Source: Candidatus Didemnitutus sp.
GTDB taxonomy: Bacteria > Verrucomicrobiota > Verrucomicrobiia > Opitutales > Opitutaceae
Assembly: GCA_030681265.1 (NCBI GenBank)
Contig: JAUXXD010000206.1
Span: 1 to 63,767, forward strand
Direction of reading: 5' to 3'
Length of the DNA stretch: 63,767 bases
Below, piece after piece: positions 48,124 through 56,123 of the stretch. Position 1 is the first letter of the stretch. Each line of letters starts with the position of its first letter. The notes beneath the pieces are model-generated. The model had not been told where the DNA came from, ran no database searches, and was given only the letters and a program-made list of their open reading frames with translations. The position numbers were made by a program, and so were the translations under genes.

Positions 48124-48149
48124 GAGGGTTTCGCAAGACGTGCGGGGTA
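48124..48149 (+). promoter_or_regulatory. ECF-like promoter of the 48188 gene
   Basis: GAGGGTTT (48124-48131), 12 bases, GGGGTA (48144-48149), 38 bases before the ATG. Confidence 0.6.
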
Positions 48150-48187
48150 TGGCACGCAGGACAACATCGTCCTTCACCTACAATATC

Positions 48188-48577
48188 ATGAAAACTCGCT
48201 TCTCCCTCCACACCGGCCTTGCCGGTCTTGCTCTCATGCTGGCGGCCTCCTTCGCCACCGGTTCGTCTGCTTTTGCCGCTGAAACGCCCGCGGTTGTCGC
48301 CGCCGATTCCGCCGCCGCCGTGGCTGCCTACCCGCTCACCACCTGCGTCATTTCCGGCGACAAGCTCGAAGCAGGCGACATGGGCCCGATCATTGAGTAT
48401 GTTCACAAGGAAGCGGGTAAACCCGACCGCCTCGTGCGCCTGTGCTGCAGGGGCTGCGTGAAGGATTTCAAGAAAGACCCCGCCAAATATCTCAAGATCA
48501 TCGACGATGCCGCTGCCGCGAAAGCCAAGGGCGCTGCTCCCGCCGCTTCCGACGGTCACGCCGGCCACTCGCACTAA
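48188..48577 (+). CDS. Exported Cys-rich protein with CCxxC module
   Basis: A 129-residue protein with a signal peptide (cleaved near AFA, residue 30), then YPLTTCVISGDKL and LVRLCCRGCVKDFKKDPAKYL, and a tail ending HAGHSH. The CCxxC-xxxF pattern resembles TRASH/YHS-type metal-binding modules. It shares the order Cys, about 35 residues, CCxxC with the 51521 protein (YPLKLCIVTDNDL ... IKICCKPCERKFLKTPEKYL). It is likely a periplasmic copper carrier or buffer under an ECF-like promoter. Confidence 0.75.
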   Translation: MKTRFSLHTGLAGLALMLAASFATGSSAFAAETPAVVAADSAAAVAAYPLTTCVISGDKLEAGDMGPIIEYVHKEAGKPDRLVRLCCRGCVKDFKKDPAKYLKIIDDAAAAKAKGAAPAASDGHAGHSH

Positions 48578-48685
48578 ACCGGGTTCGGTGCCTGCGTTTG
48601 GCGCACGCCGCGCGGCATTACCTGCATCGGCCCGAGACAGTCTCGGGCCGCTTTTAATCGGACCTGACGCTGTCGTCCGCCTCCC

Positions 48686-49129
48686 ATGAACTTCGCCCAA
48701 CTCTTCGGCCGCCTGCACCCGCTGGTGCTGCATTTCCCCATCGCGTTGATCTTACTCGCCGCCGCCGTGGAAGCGGTGCGCCTGAAATGGGATCGTCCGG
48801 CCTTCGCGCAACTCGTGCCTTTCCTGCTCTTGGTCGGCGCGCTCGGTGCCGTGGCCTCCAGCGTGACGGGTTGGGTGTTTGCCTTGGAATCTTATCCGCG
48901 CCCTTCGCTGCGCTGGGCGCTCAACTGGCATCGCTGGCTCGGCATCACAGCCACGGTGCTGGCGGGTGGTGCGGCGTGGATCGCGCACCGCCACGCCAAC
49001 GCCACGACTCCGGGCGGCCGTTGGTTGCGCCGCTCCGCTGTCTGGTTCACCGCCCTCGTCCTTTCCGCCGCCGCCCACCTCGGGGCGCTGATGGTGTGGG
49101 GCGAAGACTACTTTGATACTTCCGAATAA
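48686..49129 (+). CDS. DUF2231-like membrane protein
   Basis: A 147-residue protein with four helices and conserved FGRLHPLVLHFPIALILLAAAVEA, the motif of DUF2231/YphA-like membrane proteins that often carry a His pair for haem or copper. It ends in GEDYFDTSE. It lies 108 bases after the CCxxC protein and 16 bases before the multicopper oxidase gene, so it is probably co-transcribed with it. Confidence 0.75.
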   Translation: MNFAQLFGRLHPLVLHFPIALILLAAAVEAVRLKWDRPAFAQLVPFLLLVGALGAVASSVTGWVFALESYPRPSLRWALNWHRWLGITATVLAGGAAWIAHRHANATTPGGRWLRRSAVWFTALVLSAAAHLGALMVWGEDYFDTSE

Positions 49130-49145
49130 CCGTTCGTCTTTCCCC

Positions 49146-51482
49146 ATGTTTGCCTATCGCGCCGTTTTAATCGCCACCCTAGGGATCTTCGTTCCCTCCC
49201 TCGCCCTGGCTTGCACCGATTGCGGCGGCAAGGGGGGCGACACCTTCGCCTTGCGCGAACTTGAGCCCAAGGCGTCCCAACTTTATCCCGACGCGCGCAT
49301 CGTCGAATACTCGCTCGACATCGCCGAGACCACCTTGTCGCCCGCCGGCAAGCCCGTGCGCGCGCTCACGCTCAACGGCTCCGTGCCCGGCCCCACCTTG
49401 CGCTTTCGCGAGGGCGAAGTCGCCCGCATCCACGTCAACAACCGCCTCGCGAAAGAAGAAACCTCCGTCCACTGGCACGGCCTCCTTGTTCCTAACCTGG
49501 AAGACGGCGTGCCCTACATCACCACCCCGCCGATCAAGGCCGGCCAATCGCGCACCTTCGAGTTCCTGCTCAAGCACACCGGCACCTATTGGTATCACAG
49601 TCACACCGGCTTGCAGGAGCAGCGCGGCATCTATGGCAGCATCGTGATCGAGCCCCGCGAGGGCACGCCGACGCGCACCGATATCCCGAAGATCGACCGC
49701 GAGGAAGTGCTCGTGCTCTCCGATTGGACGAATGAAAGCCCGACCGAGGTGATGCGCACGCTGTTGCGCGGCAGCGAGTGGTATTCGTTGCGCAAAGGCA
49801 CCGCGCAATCGCTTTGGGGCGCGTGGCGCTCCGGTCATTTGCGCGAGTATCTCGACCGGGAAAAAGCCCGCCTGCCAGCGATGGATGTTTCGGATGTGGC
49901 CTACGACGCGTTCCTCGTGAACGGGCAACCACGCCAGTCGTTCGCCGCCCGCCCCGGTGAGACCGTGCGCCTGCGGGTCATCAACGCCGCCGCCGCCAGT
50001 TACTTTTACCTCAGCGCCGCCACCGGCCCGCTCACCATCATCGCCGCCGACGGCATGGACGTGACGCCCATCCGCCAAAAAAACCTGCTCATCGGCATGG
50101 CCGAAACCTACGACGTGCTCGTCACCATCCCCGCCGATGCGCCCGCCGCGCTCGCGTGGGAGGTGCGCGCCACCGCGCAGGATAATTCCGGCCACGCCTC
50201 GCTCCTCCTCGGCGATGCTAATGCCGCCGAGGTGCGCCCGGCCCCCGCGCCCGGCCCGCTCAACCCCTACAGCATGGACGACGCGATGGACGCCATCCTC
50301 GGCATGATGGACGCCGAGGGTGACGCGACCGAAGAGGAAGCGCTCGCCGAAGAGTTGCCCCGACCGCTCCCGCCCTACCACCGCCTCCGCGCCGTCGCGC
50401 CCACGACCCTGCCCGTCGATGCACCGGCCCGCGAAATCACGTTGCGCCTCACCGGCGACATGTGGCGCTACCTCTGGTCGATCAACGGCAAGACTCTCGA
50501 CGAGGCCGATGTCATCCCGGTGAAGCGCGGTGAGAAGCTCCGCGTCGTCCTAGCCAACGACACCATGATGCACCACCCGATGCACCTGCACGGGCATTTC
50601 TTCCGCCTGCTCATGCCCAACGGCGTGCCCGCCGAGTTTGCCCCGCTTAAACACACCGTGGACGTGCCGCCGATGAGTCGCCGCGTGATCGAATTCTACG
50701 CCAACGAAGAGCGCGACTGGCTGTTCCATTGCCATCTCCTCTATCACCACAAATCCGGAATGGGCCGCGTCTTCAGCTACCCGGCCGGCGACATGCTTCC
50801 GTCCGCGAGCGCCGACGTCGCACCCGCTGCGCCCGCGTCCTCGACCGCCACTTCCGCCGATCCCGCCGAGGCCGACAGGGCCGCTATGCCCGGCATGTCG
50901 CCCGCTTCCCCTGAGTCGCATTCCGCTACGCCGGGCGGGGCCAAAACCGTCGCTCCCAACTACCACGCCAACCTCGGCGAACACGCCATGCCGCATCCCT
51001 ATTTCTGGGCCGACGCCATCGTGCAGAGCAACCTGAGCGAAGGCCTCGCCACCGTGCAGGCAGGTCGGCACAACCTGAATCTCACTTGGGATGCCGGCTG
51101 GGAGCGCGTCGAGCGCCGCGAATACGAAATCGACGCGACCTACTCGCACTATTTCAACACCCGCTGGACAGCCTTTGCCGGCTACCGTCTCACCAACAAC
51201 GACGGCGGCAAAGATGGCGTGATCGCCGGGGCCACCTACCTGCTGCCCTACTTGGCCGCGTTCACCACCACCGTGCAGAGCAACGGCGATGTCCGCTTCG
51301 CCCTCGGCCGCGAGGTGGCGCTGACGGATCGCCTCAGCCTGATCGCGCAGGCCTCCTACGATACCGAGCAGGATTTCGAATACCAAGTCGGCATGTCCTA
51401 CACGCTCACCAAGCGCCTCTCCCTCGTGTCACTCTACGACTCCGACTACGGCCTCGGCGCCGGCGTGGGCCTGCGTTTCTAA
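49146..51482 (+). CDS. Multicopper oxidase fused to a CopB-like outer-membrane domain
   Basis: A 778-residue exported protein (signal 1-22, then CTDCGGKGG). The cupredoxin part has all copper motifs: HWHG (H109, H111), HSH (H151, H153), HPMHLHGH (H477-H484) and HCHLLYHHKSGM (H528-H530). A Pro/Ala/Ser linker (about 560-604) leads to a C-terminal part of about 170 residues (NYHANLGEHAMPHPYFW to GLGAGVGLRF) with alternating beta strands, like the end of CopB. CopA-type oxidases convert Cu(I) to Cu(II); CopB is an outer-membrane protein normally encoded separately. Confidence 0.88.
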   Translation: MFAYRAVLIATLGIFVPSLALACTDCGGKGGDTFALRELEPKASQLYPDARIVEYSLDIAETTLSPAGKPVRALTLNGSVPGPTLRFREGEVARIHVNNRLAKEETSVHWHGLLVPNLEDGVPYITTPPIKAGQSRTFEFLLKHTGTYWYHSHTGLQEQRGIYGSIVIEPREGTPTRTDIPKIDREEVLVLSDWTNESPTEVMRTLLRGSEWYSLRKGTAQSLWGAWRSGHLREYLDREKARLPAMDVSDVAYDAFLVNGQPRQSFAARPGETVRLRVINAAAASYFYLSAATGPLTIIAADGMDVTPIRQKNLLIGMAETYDVLVTIPADAPAALAWEVRATAQDNSGHASLLLGDANAAEVRPAPAPGPLNPYSMDDAMDAILGMMDAEGDATEEEALAEELPRPLPPYHRLRAVAPTTLPVDAPAREITLRLTGDMWRYLWSINGKTLDEADVIPVKRGEKLRVVLANDTMMHHPMHLHGHFFRLLMPNGVPAEFAPLKHTVDVPPMSRRVIEFYANEERDWLFHCHLLYHHKSGMGRVFSYPAGDMLPSASADVAPAAPASSTATSADPAEADRAAMPGMSPASPESHSATPGGAKTVAPNYHANLGEHAMPHPYFWADAIVQSNLSEGLATVQAGRHNLNLTWDAGWERVERREYEIDATYSHYFNTRWTAFAGYRLTNNDGGKDGVIAGATYLLPYLAAFTTTVQSNGDVRFALGREVALTDRLSLIAQASYDTEQDFEYQVGMSYTLTKRLSLVSLYDSDYGLGAGVGLRF

Positions 51483-51520
51483 AGCTCTTTTTCCGTAACC
51501 ATCCACCTCCTCTGAAAAAC

Positions 51521-51811
51521 ATGAAAACCAAGATCCAAACCAATCGTCTCGCGCTCATCGTCCTCGGCCTCGTCGCCCTCCTTTCCCCGCTGGTCGCGGC
51601 GGCCAAGGAAGACGCCAAGGGCGCGGTGAAACCCTATCCGCTCAAGCTCTGCATCGTCACCGACAACGACCTCGGCTCGATGGGCGATGAACGCACCTTC
51701 GTATATGAAGGCCAGGAGATCAAAATCTGCTGCAAGCCCTGCGAGAGGAAGTTCCTAAAAACTCCGGAAAAGTATTTGGCGAAACTCACTCCCGCCGAAT
51801 CGAAAAAGTAG
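51521..51811 (+). CDS. Exported Cys-rich protein with CCxxC module, second copy
   Basis: A 96-residue protein with a signal peptide (residues 1-28, LLSPLVAAA) and YPLKLCIVTDNDLGSMG ... EIKICCKPCERKFLKTPEKYL. It is paralogous to the 48188 protein and is placed 38 bases after the oxidase gene, likely in the same operon. Confidence 0.75.
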   Translation: MKTKIQTNRLALIVLGLVALLSPLVAAAKEDAKGAVKPYPLKLCIVTDNDLGSMGDERTFVYEGQEIKICCKPCERKFLKTPEKYLAKLTPAESKK

Positions 51812-52362
51812 ATCGTAGGCCGCCTGGCTTGTCTGAACTTTACCCCGCGCTCGTGAGACTGCCGTCTTTGGTCGGAGTCACCGGGCGCTTTGGCGTGGCC
51901 TAGCTTCGATCTCGGTCGCGCCGCCATCTATCTCCTGGCCGATCTGCGGTCACGGAGTTGGTCTCTGATTGTGCGCGTTCCCCCAAAGGGCGCGGGTCGC
52001 TCGTCCTGCCCGGTGAGGCAGGGCCGGTAAGCACCCCATATACTTTCCTGCGCATAAGGCGCATGGTGTCCTCGCGTCGATCAGTCCCCACATGGGCTGC
52101 GCCCTCGTTTCCCCGGCGGAGAGAAGACCACTAAATCATCAGGCGTGACCGCCTATCCCTGCCACCTCGGCGCATGCAAGTGCCACCGCTCAAAAATCCG
52201 CGTGAGGGTTTTTGATTTTCAAGGGGTAAGGCGAGCAGAGGGCTATCTTCTGTCACGGAAGAGAACCCAGGAAACAAACAACAAGCTGCTCAAATTTTCT
52301 GCCGTCACCCGTTCGGTGATAGCGAAACCAAAACCCGAAAAACCCTGAACCCAAGACACACC
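51812..52362. other. Non-coding stretch ending in an ECF-like promoter
   Basis: 551 bases without a supported gene on either strand. The last 160 bases carry the promoter at 52204-52228 and a leader whose first part (GAGCAGAGGGC) repeats the leader of the 59801 gene. The rest shows no recognised element. Confidence 0.5.
52204..52228 (+). promoter_or_regulatory. ECF-like promoter of the 52363 gene
   Basis: GAGGGTTT (52204-52211), 11 bases, GGGGTA (52223-52228). The following AAGG-C-GAGCAGAGGGC matches the 59801 gene leader at all but one position, so promoter and transcript start were duplicated together. Confidence 0.62.
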
Positions 52363-52731
52363 ATGAAATCCGCCAAGGTCATCCTCACCACCGTGTTGCT
52401 GCTCGTCACGTCGGTCACGGCATTCGCCGTCCCCCCCGCGCACCGCTCCGGTCCCAGTCCCGCCCTGCGTAGCGCGGCGGCGTTTGAGGACGTAAAAGCG
52501 GGCGATAAACTCGCCCTCGTCTGCAAACAGTGTGACACCGTCACCGTGCAGACCGTAGCCTCGAAAGAGGAGGCGATGGAGTTTTGTAAAGTGGACGCGA
52601 AAATCGTCTGTGGCTCCTGCAAAAAGAGCTTCAAAGTCGTCCAGCACGGACCGCGAGGCAAGAGCACCGAAACCCGCATCATCAACGACAAGGGCGAGGA
52701 CTGCATGTTCGTTACCAAGCTGCCTAACTAA
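52363..52731 (+). CDS. Exported Cys-rich protein
   Basis: A 122-residue protein with a signal peptide (1-23, ending AFA). The body has LVCKQCDTV, EFCKVD, IVCGSCKKSF and a final DCMF, seven cysteines in all, two of them CxxC pairs. It begins MKSAKVILTTVLLLV. No named family was recognised; a zinc-ribbon-like or copper-binding periplasmic protein is likely. It precedes cusC by 123 bases and has its own ECF-like promoter. Confidence 0.7.
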   Translation: MKSAKVILTTVLLLVTSVTAFAVPPAHRSGPSPALRSAAAFEDVKAGDKLALVCKQCDTVTVQTVASKEEAMEFCKVDAKIVCGSCKKSFKVVQHGPRGKSTETRIINDKGEDCMFVTKLPN

Positions 52732-52854
52732 GCGCGGTCCTTCGTCCGACTTCGTTCGGCGGCGGCGCGAGATTCCCCCTCACGTCGCCGCTTTTTCCAC
52801 CACGTCCACTCGTTTTTCCGGCGCGGTATCGCGCCGCCCCCTTTTCACCCGTCG

Positions 52855-54204
52855 ATGAAATCGCCACGCGTCACGCTCATCCTAGTCTCGCTGCTTGCCA
52901 CCGGCCTGCTCGCCGGCTGCGCCACACGGCCCATCCGCGAAGAGCGCGTGGCGCGTGACCGGGTGTCTGAACTGGCGCGCCTCCGCGCCGAGCTACCCAC
53001 GCCACTCTTGCAGGCGGACAACTCTTTGGAGGATTACCTGCGTTTCTCGCTCTTGCGCCATCCGCGTGTCGCCGCCGCTCATGCGGATTGGCGCGCCGCC
53101 GTCGAGGCGATCACGCCCGCCCGCTCTTTGCCCGATCCGAAACTCACGTTCGAGGCCGACATCGCCGACATGGTCATGACCCTGATGCCCGGCCTGATGT
53201 TCGACCTCATGGGGCCGGGCAAACGCGCCGCGATGGGTCGCGAGGCCGCCGCCGAGTCGGACGTGGCCTACCAACGCTACCGCGCCACCGTGCTCCAAGT
53301 GGCCGCCGATGTGAAAAAGACCTGGGCGGACCTCGCCTATCTCGACACCGCTCTCGCACTACGCGCCGAAACCCTGACCGTGCTGGATCGTTCGCTCGCC
53401 TTCGCCCAGGCCGACTACACCACGGGCAAGGGCATGGGCACCTTGGAAGCACAGGTGAATGCCCACACCGAAACGGAACGCATCCGCCTCGAACTCGCCA
53501 ACCTCGCCGACCAGCGCGACGCCACCCGCGCCCGCTTCAAAGCCGCGCTCGGCCTTCGTCGCGAAGAGTCCCCGCCGCCTTGGCCGAAACGTTTCCCCTC
53601 CGTGCCGCTTTCGCTCGACGAGGATGCGCTCTGGGCGCAGGTGCTGCGGCAGAATCCCGAACTCGGCATCATGCGCGCGATGGTCGGCATGGCCGTCGCC
53701 GAGGTCGGCGTCGCCCGCAAGGCCCGCGTGCCCGACATCGAAATCGGCGTGATGGCCGACCTCAAGGCCGACCCGTTGATGGTGCGCCCGACCGCCGCCA
53801 TCACGTTGCCGATCTGGCGCGACAAAATCGCCGCCACCATTGCCGCGTCGGAAAATCGTCGCGAGGCCGCCGCCGCTCGCCTTTCCGCCGAGGAGATAAA
53901 CCTCGCCGCCGAACTGGCGCAGATGAGCGCCATGATCCGCGAAGCCGGACGCATGATCGACTTCATCGACACCACCGCATTGCCCGGCATCGAGCGGGCG
54001 CTCGATTCCACGCGTTCAGGCTACCAAGCCGGGATGGCCTCCCTCTCCACCTTGCCTTCGCTGGAATTGATGGCCTTGGGCATGCGACTGGAAAAAGCCG
54101 CCGCCGAGCGCGAGCGCGCGCGCGCCTTTGCCGATCTCTCCCTGCTTGTCACCGGCGCGATGCCGGACGGCGCGCCCGTGCTGGCCGCCGATGTGCAAAA
54201 CTAG
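52855..54204 (+). CDS. cusC: CusC-type outer-membrane efflux lipoprotein
   Basis: A 449-residue TolC-family protein with a lipobox (LLAGC, Cys at about residue 22). Two OEP halves follow: LEDYLRFSLLRHPRVAAAHADWRAAVE and the second from RQNPELGIMRAMVGMAVAEVGVARKARVPDIEIGV. Together with the following CusB and CusA genes it forms a Cu(I)/Ag(I) efflux duct. It lies 17 bases before cusB. Confidence 0.9.
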   Translation: MKSPRVTLILVSLLATGLLAGCATRPIREERVARDRVSELARLRAELPTPLLQADNSLEDYLRFSLLRHPRVAAAHADWRAAVEAITPARSLPDPKLTFEADIADMVMTLMPGLMFDLMGPGKRAAMGREAAAESDVAYQRYRATVLQVAADVKKTWADLAYLDTALALRAETLTVLDRSLAFAQADYTTGKGMGTLEAQVNAHTETERIRLELANLADQRDATRARFKAALGLRREESPPPWPKRFPSVPLSLDEDALWAQVLRQNPELGIMRAMVGMAVAEVGVARKARVPDIEIGVMADLKADPLMVRPTAAITLPIWRDKIAATIAASENRREAAAARLSAEEINLAAELAQMSAMIREAGRMIDFIDTTALPGIERALDSTRSGYQAGMASLSTLPSLELMALGMRLEKAAAERERARAFADLSLLVTGAMPDGAPVLAADVQN

Positions 54205-54221
54205 CTTTCCATCCACTTATC

Positions 54222-56069
54222 ATGAACGCCTTTTCGCTCACTCTTGCCTCAAGCAAATTCCGCTCCCGCGTGGGCGGCCTCTTGGTTGCTCTGCTCGCCG
54301 CGTTGACGCTGGCGCTTTCCGTCCATGCCGCCGAGCAGCTCTACACCTGCGGCATGCACCCACAGATCATCAAGAACGCGCCCGGCGACTGTCCGATATG
54401 CGGCATGAAACTCACGCCCATACGCGCCAACACCGTCGGCAAAGCCGCTCCCGGCGCATCCTCGGGCGAGCGCACCATCAAATTCTACAAGTCCACCATG
54501 ATCCCCGGCGAGGTGAAGACCACCCCCGGCAAGGACTCGATGGGCATGGACATGGTGCCTGTGTATGAAGACGAAGATCAGTCAGGCGCCTCCGCCATCC
54601 AGATTGATCCGGCGACGATTCAGCGGATGAACCTCAAGACTGGTCTCGTCTCGCGCGGCCCCGTCCGTCGGCTCGTCCGCACGGTTGGCACCGTCGAGTT
54701 CAACGAGGCGGGCCATTTCGATGTCACCACCAAATACGAGGGCTGGATCGAGAAGCTGTTGGTCAACACCACCTGGAGCGCCGTCAAAGCCGGCGATCCG
54801 CTTTTTGAAATCTATTCGCCCGATCTCTACAACGCGCAGCTCAACTACCTCGTGGCGCGCCGCGCTGAGACCGAGCCGGGGGCGCTTTCGCGGGCGGCCC
54901 GCGCCCGGCTTGCGCTCTTCGACGTGTCCGACGATTTCGTCGAGGCGCTCGTCCGCAAGGGCGAGCCCAGCCGCACCTACGTTTATCGTGCTCCCACCGC
55001 CGGCGTGGTGGTGGAAAAGATGGCCGTGCAAGGTCAGATGATGCAGCCCGGCGAACGCATCTACCGACTCGCCGATCTCTCCAGCGTCTGGGTTCACGCC
55101 CAAATCTACGAAAGAGACCTTGGCGCGGTGGTGGCGGGACAGGCCGCCGAGGTGCGCGCCAGCTACGGTGCCGAGCGCGTGTATGGCGGCACGGTTGCCC
55201 AACTCCTCCCGCAAGTCGAGGCCGCGACCCGCGCCGCCACCGCCCGCCTGGTCATCGACAACGCCGACGGCTCGCTCCGTCCCGGCATGTTTGTCGATGT
55301 CCGCTTCCGGGCGGAACTCGCCGCCGATGCGGTCCTCGTGCCCGACTCCGCCGTGCTCCGCAGCGGCGAACGCAACACCGTCTTCGTCGCGCTGGACGGC
55401 GGCTCGTTCGAACCCCGTGAGGTGAAGCTCGGGGCGCGCACCGACGACTACCGCTACGCGGTGCTCGAAGGTCTTTCCGCAGGTGAACGCGTCGTGATCT
55501 CGGGCCAGTTCATGCTCGATTCCGAAAGCCAGCTCCGGGAGGCCATCCAGAAAATGCTCAAGACGGCGGCGGCCACTTCCGCGCCATCCGCCGCCGCGTC
55601 ATCCGTCGGCGGGACGGTCGCCTCGACGGAGCTTTCGCCCGCAGCCGCGTTGATCAAGCCGCTGGCTCTCGCCGCCGCCGATGTCGCGGCCGCCCTCGCC
55701 GCCGATGATTTCGATACCTACCGCACGCGAATGCCCGCGTTGCGCGCAGCGCTTGACGCGTTTTTCAAGGGCGACGAACACGCCGCGCACGGTCCCCTGG
55801 CCGCCTTCAAGGACGGACTCCCGGTCGCCGCCGAACTTGCGTCCGCCCGTAAGACTTTTGAGCCCTTTAGCACCGCCGTCGCCGATCTCGCCGCCGTGCA
55901 ACACCTCACCCACACCGAAGGACTGCGCGTGTATGAATGCACGATGGCTCCCGAAACCGGCAAGGCCCGCTGGCTACAGCGCGACGCGGGCACGAAGAAC
56001 CCATTCTACGGCTCGGAGATGCTGACGTGCGGCGACTTGATCGCCGGCCCCGAAAAAGCGCGGGAGTGA
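54222..56069 (+). CDS. cusB: CusB-type periplasmic adaptor with metal-binding and DUF3347 domains
   Basis: A 615-residue membrane-fusion protein: signal 1-37, an HMBD module (YTCGMHPQI...GDCPICGMKLTPI, about 41-68), a second Met-rich segment (DSMGMDMVPVYE), barrel and lipoyl domains (TVEFNEAGHFDVTTKYEGWIEKL), and a C-terminal DUF3347 domain (about 480-610) with CGDLI near the end. DUF3347 is usually encoded on its own or fused to such adaptors. ATG 54222 is 17 bases after cusC. Confidence 0.92.
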   Translation: MNAFSLTLASSKFRSRVGGLLVALLAALTLALSVHAAEQLYTCGMHPQIIKNAPGDCPICGMKLTPIRANTVGKAAPGASSGERTIKFYKSTMIPGEVKTTPGKDSMGMDMVPVYEDEDQSGASAIQIDPATIQRMNLKTGLVSRGPVRRLVRTVGTVEFNEAGHFDVTTKYEGWIEKLLVNTTWSAVKAGDPLFEIYSPDLYNAQLNYLVARRAETEPGALSRAARARLALFDVSDDFVEALVRKGEPSRTYVYRAPTAGVVVEKMAVQGQMMQPGERIYRLADLSSVWVHAQIYERDLGAVVAGQAAEVRASYGAERVYGGTVAQLLPQVEAATRAATARLVIDNADGSLRPGMFVDVRFRAELAADAVLVPDSAVLRSGERNTVFVALDGGSFEPREVKLGARTDDYRYAVLEGLSAGERVVISGQFMLDSESQLREAIQKMLKTAAATSAPSAAASSVGGTVASTELSPAAALIKPLALAAADVAAALAADDFDTYRTRMPALRAALDAFFKGDEHAAHGPLAAFKDGLPVAAELASARKTFEPFSTAVADLAAVQHLTHTEGLRVYECTMAPETGKARWLQRDAGTKNPFYGSEMLTCGDLIAGPEKARE

Positions 56070-56123
56070 TTCCCTCCGCCCCGAATCCCGCCCCGCCAAC
56101 GCCAGCCGAACTGCGCCACCACC

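Noticed and set aside
53088-54221. N-terminal extension of the CusB frame back to 53088
   Set aside because: It overlaps cusC in another frame and is Arg-rich; ATG 54222 begins a proper signal peptide.
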